Assembly (NCBI GenBank): GCA_002118135.1
Contig: BDIU01000195.1
Location: 95,498 to 159,497 of the forward strand
DNA length: 64,000 nt
Source of the DNA: Trebouxia sp. TZW2008
Lineage: Eukaryota; Chlorophyta; Trebouxiophyceae; Trebouxiales; Trebouxiaceae
Reading direction: 5' to 3'
Shown here: in pieces, positions 1 through 11,057 of the stretch
Layout of the letters: each line of letters starts with the position of its first letter
Numbering within the stretch: position 1 is the first letter of the stretch
Translations under genes and position numbers: made by a program
Notes under the pieces: generated by a model
What the model saw: the letters and a program-made list of their open reading frames with translations, nothing else
Told to the model about the DNA's origin: nothing
The model's database searches: none

Positions 1-330
1 AGGATGCCTCTTACTTTGGTCACGTCAGGCCTCATGTTCAGGTCCAGTTCCATGGCTGCTATGTCAAATAGAAGTACTAGCCAGCTGCCACTACTGAGGG
101 TCAGCAATTCTTGGGAGGGCAGGCCTCTTCTGTACATCTGCCCACTGAAGCATTCATTCTGGGTGTTGGCAGAGGCAAGCAGATCCCTGCCAACAGCAAG
201 CCCAATATATGACCTCAGCCAGTCTGCACTGCTTGTTCTAACCAGACTGTGTTCATGTCTGCAAATTGCTGCGTCACGTGTATTCTACTGAGATGACTTG
301 CTGCAGCGTGAACAAAGCGATCAGCGGCTC

Positions 331-3300
331 CAGAACAAAAACAGAGAAGCGCACGCTGAAGGTGTCAGAAGCCCGCCCTCTGCTTGAAGAAGCGGAGTCA
401 GAGCGACTCATCAACCAAGATACAGTAAGCACACTGAGCCTGCACACATCACTACGTGCCACATTGGCACACATCAACTTACCTGCATCACCAGCGCATC
501 AAGATGTCCCTACGGTCAAGTGTGCATACTGCCTGATGGCACTTGCCCCAAAGAGCATTCACAAACTCAGCACACCATGTCAGCAAGTTGCTGATTGTCA
601 TGATCATAGTGAGCACTCCATCCGCTGCATTTGTTCTTCTTTAGCAAACCTCCTCTGTTTGGAGCAGCCTGTCAGGGGCTTCTGCACACAAACATCTGCC
701 AGCTCAATTGGCTTTAAGCAATTGCATCATGTAGACTGCACAGGCAGAGTGATGCCAGCTAGGTAAAGATGCCACCGACAGCAAGTCGAACTTGCTGTGA
801 CCCAAACAGCAATTCAGGACAACACCGTGGCTGCTGTTTGTGGCAATGATAGAAGAGCAAACAGTGTCAGCAGCGCATTCAGAATGAGTTTTGATTGTGA
901 GGGATTTGAGTGCAGGTGCAGAAGGAGGCAGTGCAGTCAGTGGAGCAAGACGGGATGGTCTTCATTGATGAGATTGACAAGATTGTGGTGGGCTCAGAGA
1001 TGCGATATGGTAGGTAGCTGCCACCAGGCCATGCATGCAATGTGATGCATGCACCTGCTTCAGCGTTCAACCTGGTGCTTACTGCCTTGATGTTGCACTT
1101 GCCCTGCTGAAGGTTGCATTCAGGGTAGCAATCTTGCTCTGCCTCTATAGGCAGAGCCTCCCATTCTGATGCCAACGGGAACGTACTTGTCTTTTCTTCT
1201 GTTTTCCTCTTGCCACCCAACAACCTCTGGGGCATCCTGCAGGCTTGTCTACAGCAATGCCAGCAGCTCTTCACATCTGTGGCAAACAACATGCCAATGT
1301 AGTCACTGTACAGGAGCAGATGTCAGTTTTGAGGGTTGTCCTGTAATGATTGTGCAGGGGCAGATGCCAGCTCAGAGGGTGTCCAAAGGGATCTGCTGCC
1401 CATTATTGAGGGCTCAGTGGTGTCCACCAAGTACGGCAATGTCAACACAGATCACATCCTGTTCATCTGCAGCGGGGCCTTCCACTCCTGCAAGCCATCA
1501 GATATGCTAGCAGAGCTGCAGGGAAGGCTGCCCATCCGAGTAGAGCTCAAGGGTCTCACGTGAGCGCAACTTGTGTTTGAGAGTCAAAAGGCCACTTGGG
1601 CATGAGAGTGTCTGTGACACCACCCACAGCTAAGCTGATGCATGTGCCGCACAAAGTTGCACAGAATGTGGACTGTGCAGTTGCTGTTGCAATTTGTGTC
1701 AGCATGTTTGCTTGTCATGCTTGACTGTCAAGTCACTCACCCTTGAAGCCTCATCCAACTAGAGTTCAAGGGACTTGATTGAGTGCACCTCACGTTGGCT
1801 TGCTCACTTGCCAAGCTCACTTGCCAAGTAAACGAACCTTACCAGTTCAGAGTGTCATTGTGAACAGCATCCCTGGTTGCTTAGGCCTGAGGCCAGGTGC
1901 CCATTGCTTGACTCAGTTGCCAGTTGCCAAATCACTGCCTGTCTGAGTGGAATGCTTGAGTACCTAAGGCCGTATTTGAGGCCATATGTAAGGCTGTATT
2001 CAAGTAGACAAGGCTTTGCATGCATACCAGATGAGCTGTGCAAGAATGTAGGCTGTTGGCATAGACTGTTGCAGCCTTGACCTGGCATTAGGGCTGACTT
2101 GCACATCTGGCTATTGCCAATTTAATAATTTGATCAACAGGCTCGTCTTGATGATGGTAGGTGCTAGATGCTTCAGTTGCTAGCAGTATACTGTCTTGTG
2201 CACATATAGTGGGTCACTGCTGCATGCAGTGTTTGCTATGGACAGCACCCTGGACCTGGTAGTAAAGGACGCTGCAAAGTAAGAGTGCAATGGCAGGTGC
2301 AGCTTGTGTCATGTTTGAATCATTCTGAGCTTTGACCTTGCATGCATGATGCAGGTCTCACGGCTTCTATAGGACACTGACAGAACCTGAGGACGACCTG
2401 ATCTTATGGACTGCATGATGCAGGTCCCATGACTTCCACAGGTTACTGACAGAACCTGAGAAAAACATGATCAAGTTCAGCCCTGATCTTGTTGACTGCA
2501 TGATGCAGGTCTCATGACTTCTATAGGATATTGACAGAACCTGAGAACAACATGATCAAGCAGCAACAGGCTCTGCTTGAGACAGAGGGAGTGGACATGC
2601 AGTTCACTGATGCTGCCATCCGGGAAATCTCACGAGTTGCAGAGGAGGTACATATGCACTGCTTCCACATCAGTGCTTTTGGTAAACATAATTTCCACTT
2701 GCATCCCAGCACAAGCTGCATTTGCATCTGACCTTGTGACTGAATCAACTAACACGGTGCTTGCTATAAAGCAATTTCACGCCATCTGCAGCTGCACATG
2801 ATGATTTCAATACATACCCTTTGCGCCTGTGTAAGGCTGAGCACATGCGCCATGACTCCTTATCTACATCAACTTTGAGCTGACGTATCAGGCACAATTA
2901 TCATCTTTACACTTTCTGGCATGCAATGCTAGTTGTGTATGACGCAAATTCTGTCTCATGAGGCAGGCTTGTCTTGAGCGTCACAATACACACTCTGATA
3001 TTCAACAAGTGGAAGTCAGACACAACAATGCTGATGTGTTGTGGCAGGTGAACACATCTGTTGACAACATTGGTGCCAGGAGGTTGCATACAGTGCTGGA
3101 GCGGATAGTTGAGGACATCAGCTTTGATGCTCCTGAGAAGGTCAGTATGCATTGCAACACAGACTGTTTAGTTGGTGATCTTGAAGTTTGAAGTGACTTT
3201 TCAAACTGCATTGACGGGCAAGCTTTTGGAAAGACGCCACGTAAACCAGAGAGTGTTTCCCTAAGCTTGCTGCAATCCAAGCCTGGGAAAACACCACATC

Positions 3301-3804
3301 AGCCAATTTGAAATGAAATGACTGCCATTTTGCAATGTAGCCCTTATGTAGGCCCTGGTCATCTCCCAGCAAGCATTTTTTGTGCCATCGCTCATTTGAC
3401 TATGCTGCCTGAATGCCTTGCCACTCTCATCATGCTTAATCACATCAGCTGTGGTGCAGTTCCACCCATAATTCCCCCCAACTGCTGGAAGCTGCTGTCG
3501 TCCCTCATGCAAACCGCGCACGATAGTACGAGAAAGCACGCCTAAGAGTACCAGAAACCACGCTCGGGCTGTACAATAGACACAAACAAACAAGTTCATG
3601 GCAAAGAGATTAATTGGAGTTGCTGGAAGCTGCCCAGTCCATTATCCACCTGATGTTCGTGGCATGATTGGTGTCTGATTTGTGCAGGCCAGGGAGCATC
3701 AGCAGGTGGGCCAGCCATTCCAGTATGTTGTGGACAAGAAGGATGTGAAGGAAAGGGTGGGCGAGCTGTTGAAACGTCAAGACTTGTCCAAATATGTACT
3801 ATAA
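331..3804 (+). CDS. hslU: HslU (ClpY) AAA+ ATPase subunit, 3' portion
   Basis: HslU is the hexameric unfoldase ATPase that feeds substrates to the HslV peptidase; in eukaryotes it is normally mitochondrial. Visible exons: about 331-424 (5' edge unsure), 916-1009, 1358-1559, 2509-2647, 3048-3140, 3688-3804. Intron phases agree throughout. Motifs in order: [16 protein letters not shown] of the I domain, Walker [23 protein letters not shown] followed by VSTKYG, SGAFH and GRLPIRVEL, then LTEPE, the sensor-2 motif [18 protein letters not shown], and the C-terminal tail DLSKYVL, which matches the DLSRFIL-type tail that docks into HslV. The Walker A exon is not in the window, so the 5' end lies upstream; no convincing exon was found in positions 1-300. 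Two partial copies of the 2509 exon precede it. Family assignment is very secure; organelle targeting is inferred from family knowledge, not seen. Confidence 0.93.
2345..2508 (+). repeat. Two tandem partial copies of hslU exon 2509-2647
   Basis: Three units begin with catgatgcag and then the start of the LTEPE exon: at 2355, 2424 and the real exon at 2509. Unit spacing is 69 and 85 bp. The first two copies translate in the exon phase as [16 protein letters not shown] and [17 protein letters not shown], then run into stops, so they are decoy acceptors rather than full exons. Confidence 0.85.
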
Positions 3805-4443
3805 TTTCAGACATCACAATGCCTGCAATACGTGGCGCACTTCTAATGCATGGGTGCCAATCTGGCAGACAAACAGGCAGTGTGTGCATTCTGTGTTACA
3901 GAAAAGCACACGCACAGCAAGTCGACAATTTGGAAGGTCACAGTGTTGCTGAATTGCCAAACATGCGCAGCCAAGCTTTCAGGCAGCAAATAGGCTTGCT
4001 GGGCATCATGGTCATCATCAGCAGACTTGTCTGCATATGTGAAGAGTGCAAACAAAGCCAAGCTCCTGATTCAGGTGCAAGCAAGCATCGCTAGCTTTAC
4101 AACATGCACATGGGCGAAGACCAGTTCCTGCTGTAGCCACCATCTGCAATGATCCGAATGTCACGAGATGGTAGTACTACTAGTTCAGAAGCTCAGGAAT
4201 TTCTTCAATCGACGTGCCGCTGCTGTCGTGACTGCGGGATGAAATGATATGACCGTATCAGACAACGGGGGAGTACAAATTATCCACTAATCATTTTTGC
4301 TTACTTTCGTCAGGGCCAATATTGGCCATGGGTGCCTAGGCCTGTGGTCAATCAGATCAGCTCCTGCATCACCCAGCGCGCAGAGCGAGTCCCCACCTCA
4401 GCTGTCACCTTGACATCAGCTGCAGCTTCAGCTCACAGCAGGT
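3805..4443. other. Intergenic region between hslU and BTB gene
   Basis: Between the hslU stop and the first plausible BTB start codon. No ORF with family similarity, RNA gene or strong repeat is visible. It should hold the hslU 3' UTR and the promoter of the downstream gene. An AG at 4440 just before the proposed ATG could also be a splice acceptor, so an upstream exon of the BTB gene may lie here. Confidence 0.5.
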
Positions 4444-5209
4444 ATGACCACGCACCGCTACATGCACGGGTTACCAGAGGCTGCCAAACAATCAGCGGAC
4501 GTGCTGCTCATCCGATGGCATCGTGGAGAAACAGGAGCTGCCTGCTCACCAGTTTCCGCTAGCTGCCAACTGCGAAGTCTTTGCCAGCATGCTGCTGGAG
4601 GCAGCGGCCAATGACGACCGAAGCTCCCAGGCAGGCGGCAGGCTACGCATACCGCTGCCGGGAGACAGGATTCCACACGTTGTTGCAGCGCTGGGTTACA
4701 TGTACAGAAGCACTGTATGTGGTGGTGCCAGACCCACACCACCGTCTTGCATGCAAGAGACCATGGGCTTGGCGAGATTTGGGCACAAGTAGTCGTCAAA
4801 GGGGTTCTGCACCATCTCTGAAGACTATCTTGTTGAGCGGGTACAGGCTGAGCCAAGTCTGTTGTCTGACACAATCAAGCTTGCAAGCTGTATTGAGTTA
4901 GCAGAAGATTGCAAGATGCAGAGGCTGCTGGCACATTGTGAGCTGTACATGATACAGAATCCTAATGAGGAGCTTTGGCTGCAAATTGTTGCAAACAGCC
5001 AGAAAATTAGCAAACAAAGCCTTCTGAGGGTTCTACGAGGCCTGGCTTACAGCGCACAGGACCACTATGACAACACAAAAGATCCCAAAATTTCTGTGTT
5101 ATTTGGCCATCAGCATCCACAACTTCAACAAAGAAACAAGCATGTCTCAATATTCCGCCCGCAGCTTGACATTGCAACATTGATGGAATGGCAGCAATCT
5201 TCAGCATGA
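4444..5209 (+). CDS. BTB/POZ-BACK domain protein, one apparent frame break
   Basis: BTB domain proteins act as dimerising adaptors, many of them substrate receptors for cullin-3 ubiquitin ligases. The model is exon 4444-4714, a 78 bp intron (gtatgt to tag, 4715-4792), then 4793-5209. The N terminus MTTHRYMHGLPEAAKQ leads into ADVLLI; one base later the frame changes and continues DGIVEKQELPAHQFPLAAN then CEVFASMLLEAA, the classic BTB core (PAHxFxLAAxxxVFxxML). It then gives ALGYMYRST and, after the intron, FCTISEDYLVERV and a BACK-like helix series (LAEDCKMQRLLAHCELYM). Joining the two halves of the BTB core needs one extra C near 4512 to be ignored, so this is either a sequencing error, a recent pseudogene, or an unrecognised splice. 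The small intron removes the in-frame TAG at 4790. Total about 230 residues. Confidence 0.6.
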
Positions 5210-5602
5210 CGGTTCATTGTCAGATGACACGGAGCAGACAATGTAGATAAATGTTTGGCAGCACAACATGTTTCTGAGGATCAGCTTGTGAGGTGACAAG
5301 GTAGCAGTCTATGCTGCATAGGACCTTGCATGTGAACAAGGTACATGAGCACAAAGTCTGAAGCATTTGAGACCTTGCTTATGATATAGCTACCAAGCCA
5401 CATAAAGCTGCTCTGTTTTGCCACAGAGCACGCAGATTTAGTCTGAGATTCTGTCTGCAAGGCTGAGTGCCCAAATACAACATGCAGCTGGGCTCAAGGA
5501 TTATTGCATTGCTGCCGCACAGACGTTGATTGAACTAAGATCTTGATGTACAGTACAATACAAGAACAAGGTGTGCACACATCTGCATAAACTAACTGCC
5601 CG
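5210..5602. other. Convergent intergenic region
   Basis: Lies between the 3' ends of the BTB gene (+) and PRP31 (-). It should hold both 3' UTRs. No coding similarity, RNA gene or repeat was recognised. Confidence 0.5.
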
Positions 5603-8600
5603 TCATTTGCCCTTGATAGATCTGAATCCACTATACTCTGAAAAATAAGACTCTGTGCCGCTACGCTGGGCGTCTTCCTGCTGAGCTTGCAAAAGAGGAT
5701 TTGTCAGCTCAATGCCCTGCAAGAATACATCACGACTTACATCAGCAATTCAGTGCATGCTATGCATGCCAGTCAAGGTCTAGCACTGCCATTTGACATG
5801 ATGTGGCTGCTGTAATACATGCTGCTTTGGCAAACAAAATAGCATGATTTGAAAGTCAACATATTGCAAGTCCTGATATGCTTGAGGGAGGTAACAGCAC
5901 CAAAGAATACCTGGCATGTCACATGCAGGCAGTTTGATTGCTCCAGTACATACCTAGCTGGACCTGCTGAGCCTGTGTAGCGTTTTCAATGATTTGAATC
6001 AACGATTTGACCGATTGATTGACTGATAAAATGAAGGTGCGAACGAGCGAATGAATGCAGCCAGGCTGCTGAGACTGACCTGCACAGGCGTGAAGGCCAG
6101 CGAGGATGACAAGCCAGAAGTGGCAGCCCCGCTTGCTGAGCCATACAGGCGCTTGCCAAACTTCTTCTGTGACTTGGCAGTCAGCTTCTGTTTCTGCTGC
6201 TGTGCTTGTATGCGCAACCTGCGTAACAAACCAGTAAAGAAAACCTGTCGCCCAAATATAACATGAGGCCCATTGATTGGCTTTCTGAACCCAAGAGCTA
6301 AAAGTCTGTACACCCAGTGTGGCAGAGTGAGCGTGGTGTATGTTTGGGCCCATAGATTGTATAGCACGCCAAGTAATGGTCGCTATTTTACAACCTACAG
6401 CCCACATGCACAACAGCTCATTGTTAACAGTGCAGCAGCAAGCAGTCAAAACAGCCATGACCGCATGTTCTGAGAGACCTGTCTGTGTGCCCCTCAAGCG
6501 CACTTTTTGTCAAGCAAGCATGCCAAGACCACAACATATGCATTGCATGTTTGTGGACCCTTGGAATGCAAGCAACAACACTCCATGTCAATCAGGCATG
6601 GCAAGGCTACTACATATACATTACATGGTCCGGCAAAGGACAGAGCATGATCTGTGCTGCTCACCTGCCAGAGCCCTCTTTGCCTAAGGTCCCCAGCCCA
6701 ATGGTGTCTTCACCATCTATGTACTCCTCTTCAGCTTGATTGAAGTTCATCCTGCGTACCATCACAGCGTTTGGCACTGCATTGCTTCATGTTGAGGAAC
6801 CCTGCCTTGCACACACACTCTTTGCGCAGAATTGCAGGGGATAACTGCCGTACAGACAGACGTCACGGGAAGCACAATATAATGGCCTGCCATGAAGCAG
6901 GTCAAGCAAGAGAAACATGCAGAACCTCAAGAATTGTAATATTGCAACTGCAACAATACACGGCAGGAAGGCAGGGGGCAGGCAGGCAGGCATAGCATTG
7001 AAATGCATGCAGACAGACTGGCTGTCAGCACTGTGAAGAATTCAAGACAGACATTTCAGAAGGCACAACAACAAAGCTGGTTTATGAGGATTATGTACAG
7101 ACAGCTCTTGAAACTATTCTTGAAAACTATTCTGGCCCGGCAGCGGTGGTGAAGGTACATCAGGCAAGTGTCACATTTGATCTGAAGTCTAGATGCGCTG
7201 TCAGCAGCTGACAGTGAGCAGGTTGTCACAATCACACCTGTTGGCAGCCTTGCGCATGTCAGTGAGGCCATATCGCTCCTTCATCTTTCTGAATCTGCGC
7301 CCGCCTCGTCGCTTCTTGGGCTCCAAGTCGGGCACTGGCAACACCTTATGTTGCTTGGCAGGTGCAGGCTCCTGCCACTTCTCTACCTTCTTCTTCATGT
7401 CAGCCTGAAGCACCAGTGGCAACCATTTGAACATTTGCGAGGAGCCCATGTTGCCATAGTGACAATGTCAACATAGTTGTAATAGACTAGGCCCTGCCTC
7501 AGTGAGTGTGCGTCTCAGCACAAGTTGGTTTTCTTGGAATAGCACTCAAGCTCTGCAAGCATCTCAACACCTTAGAACAGTGCAGACTCTACCTTGACAC
7601 GCCAAGAAGATGGTTCGCTGCGTAGAGCAAGATGTCAGTGCTGCAGCTTTGCAAAGCAGCAGAAACAGCACACATCGCACAACAACAGCATTCTCTGTGC
7701 AGTCTTGTGTGCAGCAGGTGTATTAGCTTATCAGAGATGCAGGACTGACTTGAAGGGTTTCCGGCATACACTCTAGTCTGTGCAGCTCCACTCTACAGTG
7801 TTCTATCTCTATAGCGACTGCTTTACTTACCAAGATATTTGTCCTTATATATATTGTCCTTGCTCAGAGATGCGCTGCAGTCAAGATGGGGACAAACTGC
7901 ATCTAATCTGCAGCGGCATCTCTGAGCAAGGACGATTCGATATAAAGACATTTATCTTGGTGAGCGAAGCAGTTTGCATCCCAGTTTCCTTGTCCTTACA
8001 TCGAGAATGCCCTTACATAGCATGTCCCTGCGAGGAGAAGTTCCTGTACAACACATCAGAGCGGCACACTGACCTTCATGGCTTCTCCTGCTTGGCCAGA
8101 AGGGTCTTGACCATATGCATCCATGCGTGCCAGCAAGGTGCACTTGGCTCCCACCATTCTGCTGGCCTTGGCCCGCAAGCCTGGAGGTGTTTGCTGGATG
8201 ACGTCGCTGTTGAATATGAAGCCCTGGTGAGGCTGTGCTGTTGCTGTTGAAAAGCCAGCAAGCGTTTTTCGCTTTGCTCCCAGCACCTGCATAGCCCCAC
8301 CAGCTGAGGCTTGATGTTGAGCTCAGAGCACTACAGGAAAGCTCTTTCTTTACGACAGCAGAAGCCGCATTCTGCATACAAGGTTCTGCACATTGCTTAC
8401 AGCACAATACATGTCTGCTGTGCTTTGCGACTTATGGACAAAACAAGAGGCGTGCCCATTACTGACATGTTGCAGCCGCAATGAAACGCATTCTACAGGG
8501 TGCAGGATTATACGTGCCCATTGACAGTTTCATCGTGACCTGACACTGAGCAACCAAAACAGAGTGTTGCAAGCTCACCTGTACATTGCAGGCTGGCATC

Positions 8601-10209
8601 TTTGATAGATTGATGAGGCCACCAGCCACACCCATCAGCCTGGCTGCCACCTCTGTGCCAACAGCAGTGGACAGATTGGGCGCAATCTTGTGCATTTTCT
8701 GCTGCACCAACTGCAAGATGAGTGCTTTGTCCTCATCTAGCTGCAGCGCAACTGTTGCAGCATCTAGCACTTTCTGCAGCGCTTCTGCAGCCAGAGGCTG
8801 CCCTGAAGTGGTCGAGGCAGTCACAGATACAACCATGATGGTCGCTTGCGGCAAGACATCATCCAAGTTGACCATGGTCAAGTCCATCTCATTGCCTGCA
8901 AACACAAAGTGTCAATGCACACAGTTGACTGACTGATGGATTCACACCTGTGCCCGTGCGAACACGAGGTGGGTGGCAAGTATGCCTCACCCTGTTTCAC
9001 AGCAGGCTTACGCACCCAGAGGCGGGAATGCGCAGCATGCACAGCTGAAGCAGCATGCAAAGCAAGCAGTAAGGAGTGGGAGTAGGCAAACCAGCCTCAA
9101 GAGCTGTGCATGCCAGCCCTCACCAGACATCGCGGGGAGGAGATGTAGAAGATGCATACCTATTGCCTGTACCACTCTGGCATAGTCAATGGGGTGGTGC
9201 ACAAGCGACTCCAGCTCAGGAAACTTCAGCCTGTATTTATCCCGCATGAAATTGTGAATGATCCCTATCTCATTGTCAATGTCAACAGCTAGCTGGTTGC
9301 AGTCCACCAGCAGCCTATAAGTGGGATCCTCCTCTGACGGACCTGTCCAGACTCTGTCATTCTCTTCTTTGCCAGCCAAAGCATCCTTGACTCTCTACAC
9401 AACAACAAGCAAAGGTTCATCAGCTTGAGTTTGACACAACAACAAGCAAAGGTTTTGAACTTGGACTGCACACGGCAACAAGCAAAGGTTCATCAGCTTG
9501 GACTGTACACAAGAACAAACAAACATGTATCAGCTTGGACAAGAGCAGCGTATAGGCACCACTATTTGTCATGCTATTGTAAGGTGAGAGCCCCAGGTTT
9601 TGCTCATTCACAAGGTCTGGACTACATTGCCACAACAGGGCACATAGCTCGCAAATTGATTACCACTAAGCATTCAACAAACGCATCTACCCAATGCAAG
9701 TGCAAAAGGTGCCAGTCATTGACTGTGTCAGGTTAGTGTCAAGATATCATGTAAGTGTAATAAGCAGGTTACGGCACAGAGTTGTAGGCTGCCCCAGAGC
9801 CTTGAAGCACTACAGTCATTTAAAGCTGTAGCAATCTCTTTAGCTCCCAACATGTCAAGGCTCAACTGATCACCAGTTGCAATGTTTGCACCAGGTTGCT
9901 ACCTGGTGCGCAACATCATGCTGAAAGACGTGCTTTGGAAGCAGAGACAGGCTCACCTGCATGATGTCCTTATACCGATCGCTGGCTTGCAGATGCGCCA
10001 CAGCCTCCAAGCTATCGTAGTTCAAGTTCTCAATGTCATCCACGGCCATCTGTTGCGAATACTTCGTCAGTTTTGCCAGGAGCACACCGGATGCACACTA
10101 AACCCACCTGGTCTGCCTCTTCCTCCTCCTGTTCATCATTTTGCTCGTGATCGCTTGCGTCAGAAAGGTCGTCTAAGTCTGCTAGGAACGACTCTGCGAG
10201 CGTGCTCAT
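5603..10209 (-). CDS. PRP31: U4/U6 snRNP splicing factor Prp31
   Basis: Prp31 bridges U4/U6 to U5 in the tri-snRNP through its NOP domain. Nine exons on the minus strand: 10209-10108, 10049-9957, 9394-9160, 8895-8579, 8286-8074, 7404-7238, 6751-6665, 6218-6080, 5716-5603. They total 1467 nt, 488 residues, close to the human 499. The N terminus MSTLAESFLADLDDLSD is acidic. NOSIC region: KYRLKFPELESLVHHPIDYA. NOP domain: NEMDLTMV, PQATIMVVSVTASTT, VAARLMGVAGGL, KMPACNVQ, then LGAKRKTLAGFSTAT and TPPGLRAKASRMVGAKCTL. Next KKRRGGRRFRKMKERYG, then the C-terminal SLAFTPVQGIELTNP. All phases agree. Intron 1 (10050-10107) is only 58 bp. Introns hold a 37-bp-unit minisatellite and a foldback MITE. The gene is divergent from NEMF. 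Confidence 0.96.
7797..8040. mobile_element. Foldback MITE-like element
   Basis: Lies in a PRP31 intron. The arm from about 7812 (gcgactgctttacttaccaa) to 7880 is matched by the reverse complement of about 7908-7978, including the shared block gtccttgctcagagatg and its complement catctctgagcaaggac. The arms are ~65 bp and imperfect, with a loop of about 30 bp. The tail (tccttacatcgaga) belongs to the same repeat family as copies near 11530, 12445, 16530 and 35600. Confidence 0.65.
9398..9545. repeat. Minisatellite of ~37 bp units in PRP31 intron
   Basis: About four imperfect head-to-tail units, each holding caacaagcaaaggttcatc and cagcttggactg-type blocks, directly upstream (in gene sense) of the 9394 exon acceptor. 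No coding role seen. Confidence 0.75.
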
Positions 10210-11057
10210 ATTGTATTGTTACTGTCAGGGATCAGCAGTATGTCGCTGAGGCTTTGCCAATACAGTGCAGCACACAAAACACAGTCTATTCACAAGTCAA
10301 TCGCAGAAGAGTCGGTCATGGGCAGAGCAGCGGGTGCAGACGCGAACCGCATACCTGTATGCAGAACCCCTGCGTTAAAACACACCGGATCCCAAAACCC
10401 TCTGTTGCAAAACGCAAAAACACCCTAAAACCCTAAACCCTATAGCCACCCTAACTCCCCTAACAAAATTGAAAATTCAAAATTTTCTAGGGTTTTGCAA
10501 AACCCTGCGCGCTCAGATCCGGTGTGTATTAACGTCAGGGTATGCCGAAGGTGCGAGCGAGGCCTCCTAGGTCATCAAAATTTATATTTCGCAACCCTAA
10601 GACAGACTTATGCCAAGGTGCTCCACTGACAGCAACGTTGAGCCTGTACACTTGCGCTGTCTTGCTGGCCTGGCGGTCTTGAATGCAGTCATTGATGCAT
10701 GCACGCTCGCAAATCCTCTGCTTGGGCAGATTCACAAATTGGTGATCATGATGTCAAATTCTCAACAAAATTGTGGTCAGCCACTCGCATACTCGTATTT
10801 TGCTTTGCTGACATATATGTCAGTATATACTTCTGCAATACATTGCAAGCAGCAGCCCTGTGCACCTTTGGACCTTTGCCCTTTTGACTGGACATATACT
10901 GCGGGCAAGTGTCACCTCCATTGCAGTCTGCAGAATTCATTTGGAAATTTTGATTCCCACCACCGTGTGCAACTGTGACTGCTTGTGTGTGTGCTGTAAC
11001 TAGCGCCATCTAGGCACATCGCACTGCCCTGGGATCCTTCAAACTACATCCGTGAAT
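10210..11057. promoter_or_regulatory. Bidirectional promoter region PRP31 / NEMF
   Basis: The 848 bp between the divergent ATGs of PRP31 (10209, minus) and NEMF (11058, plus) must hold both promoters. It contains the telomere-motif foldback at 10367-10540. CCCTAAA-type teloboxes are known plant promoter elements of translation-related genes, so a regulatory role is possible, but no promoter activity can be shown from sequence alone. No other gene is visible. Confidence 0.6.
10367..10540. repeat. Foldback element with telomere-like CCCTAAA tract
   Basis: Inverted ends: left ccctgcgttaaaacacac then cggatc (to 10391), right gatccggtgtgtattaacg then tcaggg (10516-10540); about 24 of 26 positions pair. 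The inner 12-mer ACACACCGGATC is a perfect inverted repeat. Inside sit the CCCTAAAA/CCCTAAA/CCCTA run (10422-10441) and an 18 bp perfect palindrome AGGGTTTTGCAAAACCCT at 10489-10506. This looks like a MITE or a captured telomere-repair footprint. Confidence 0.7.

Noticed and set aside
7797..8040. CRISPR-like repeat or bacterial terminator from the strong foldback
   Set aside because: Eukaryotic intronic context and related copies elsewhere point to a MITE; no spacer array.
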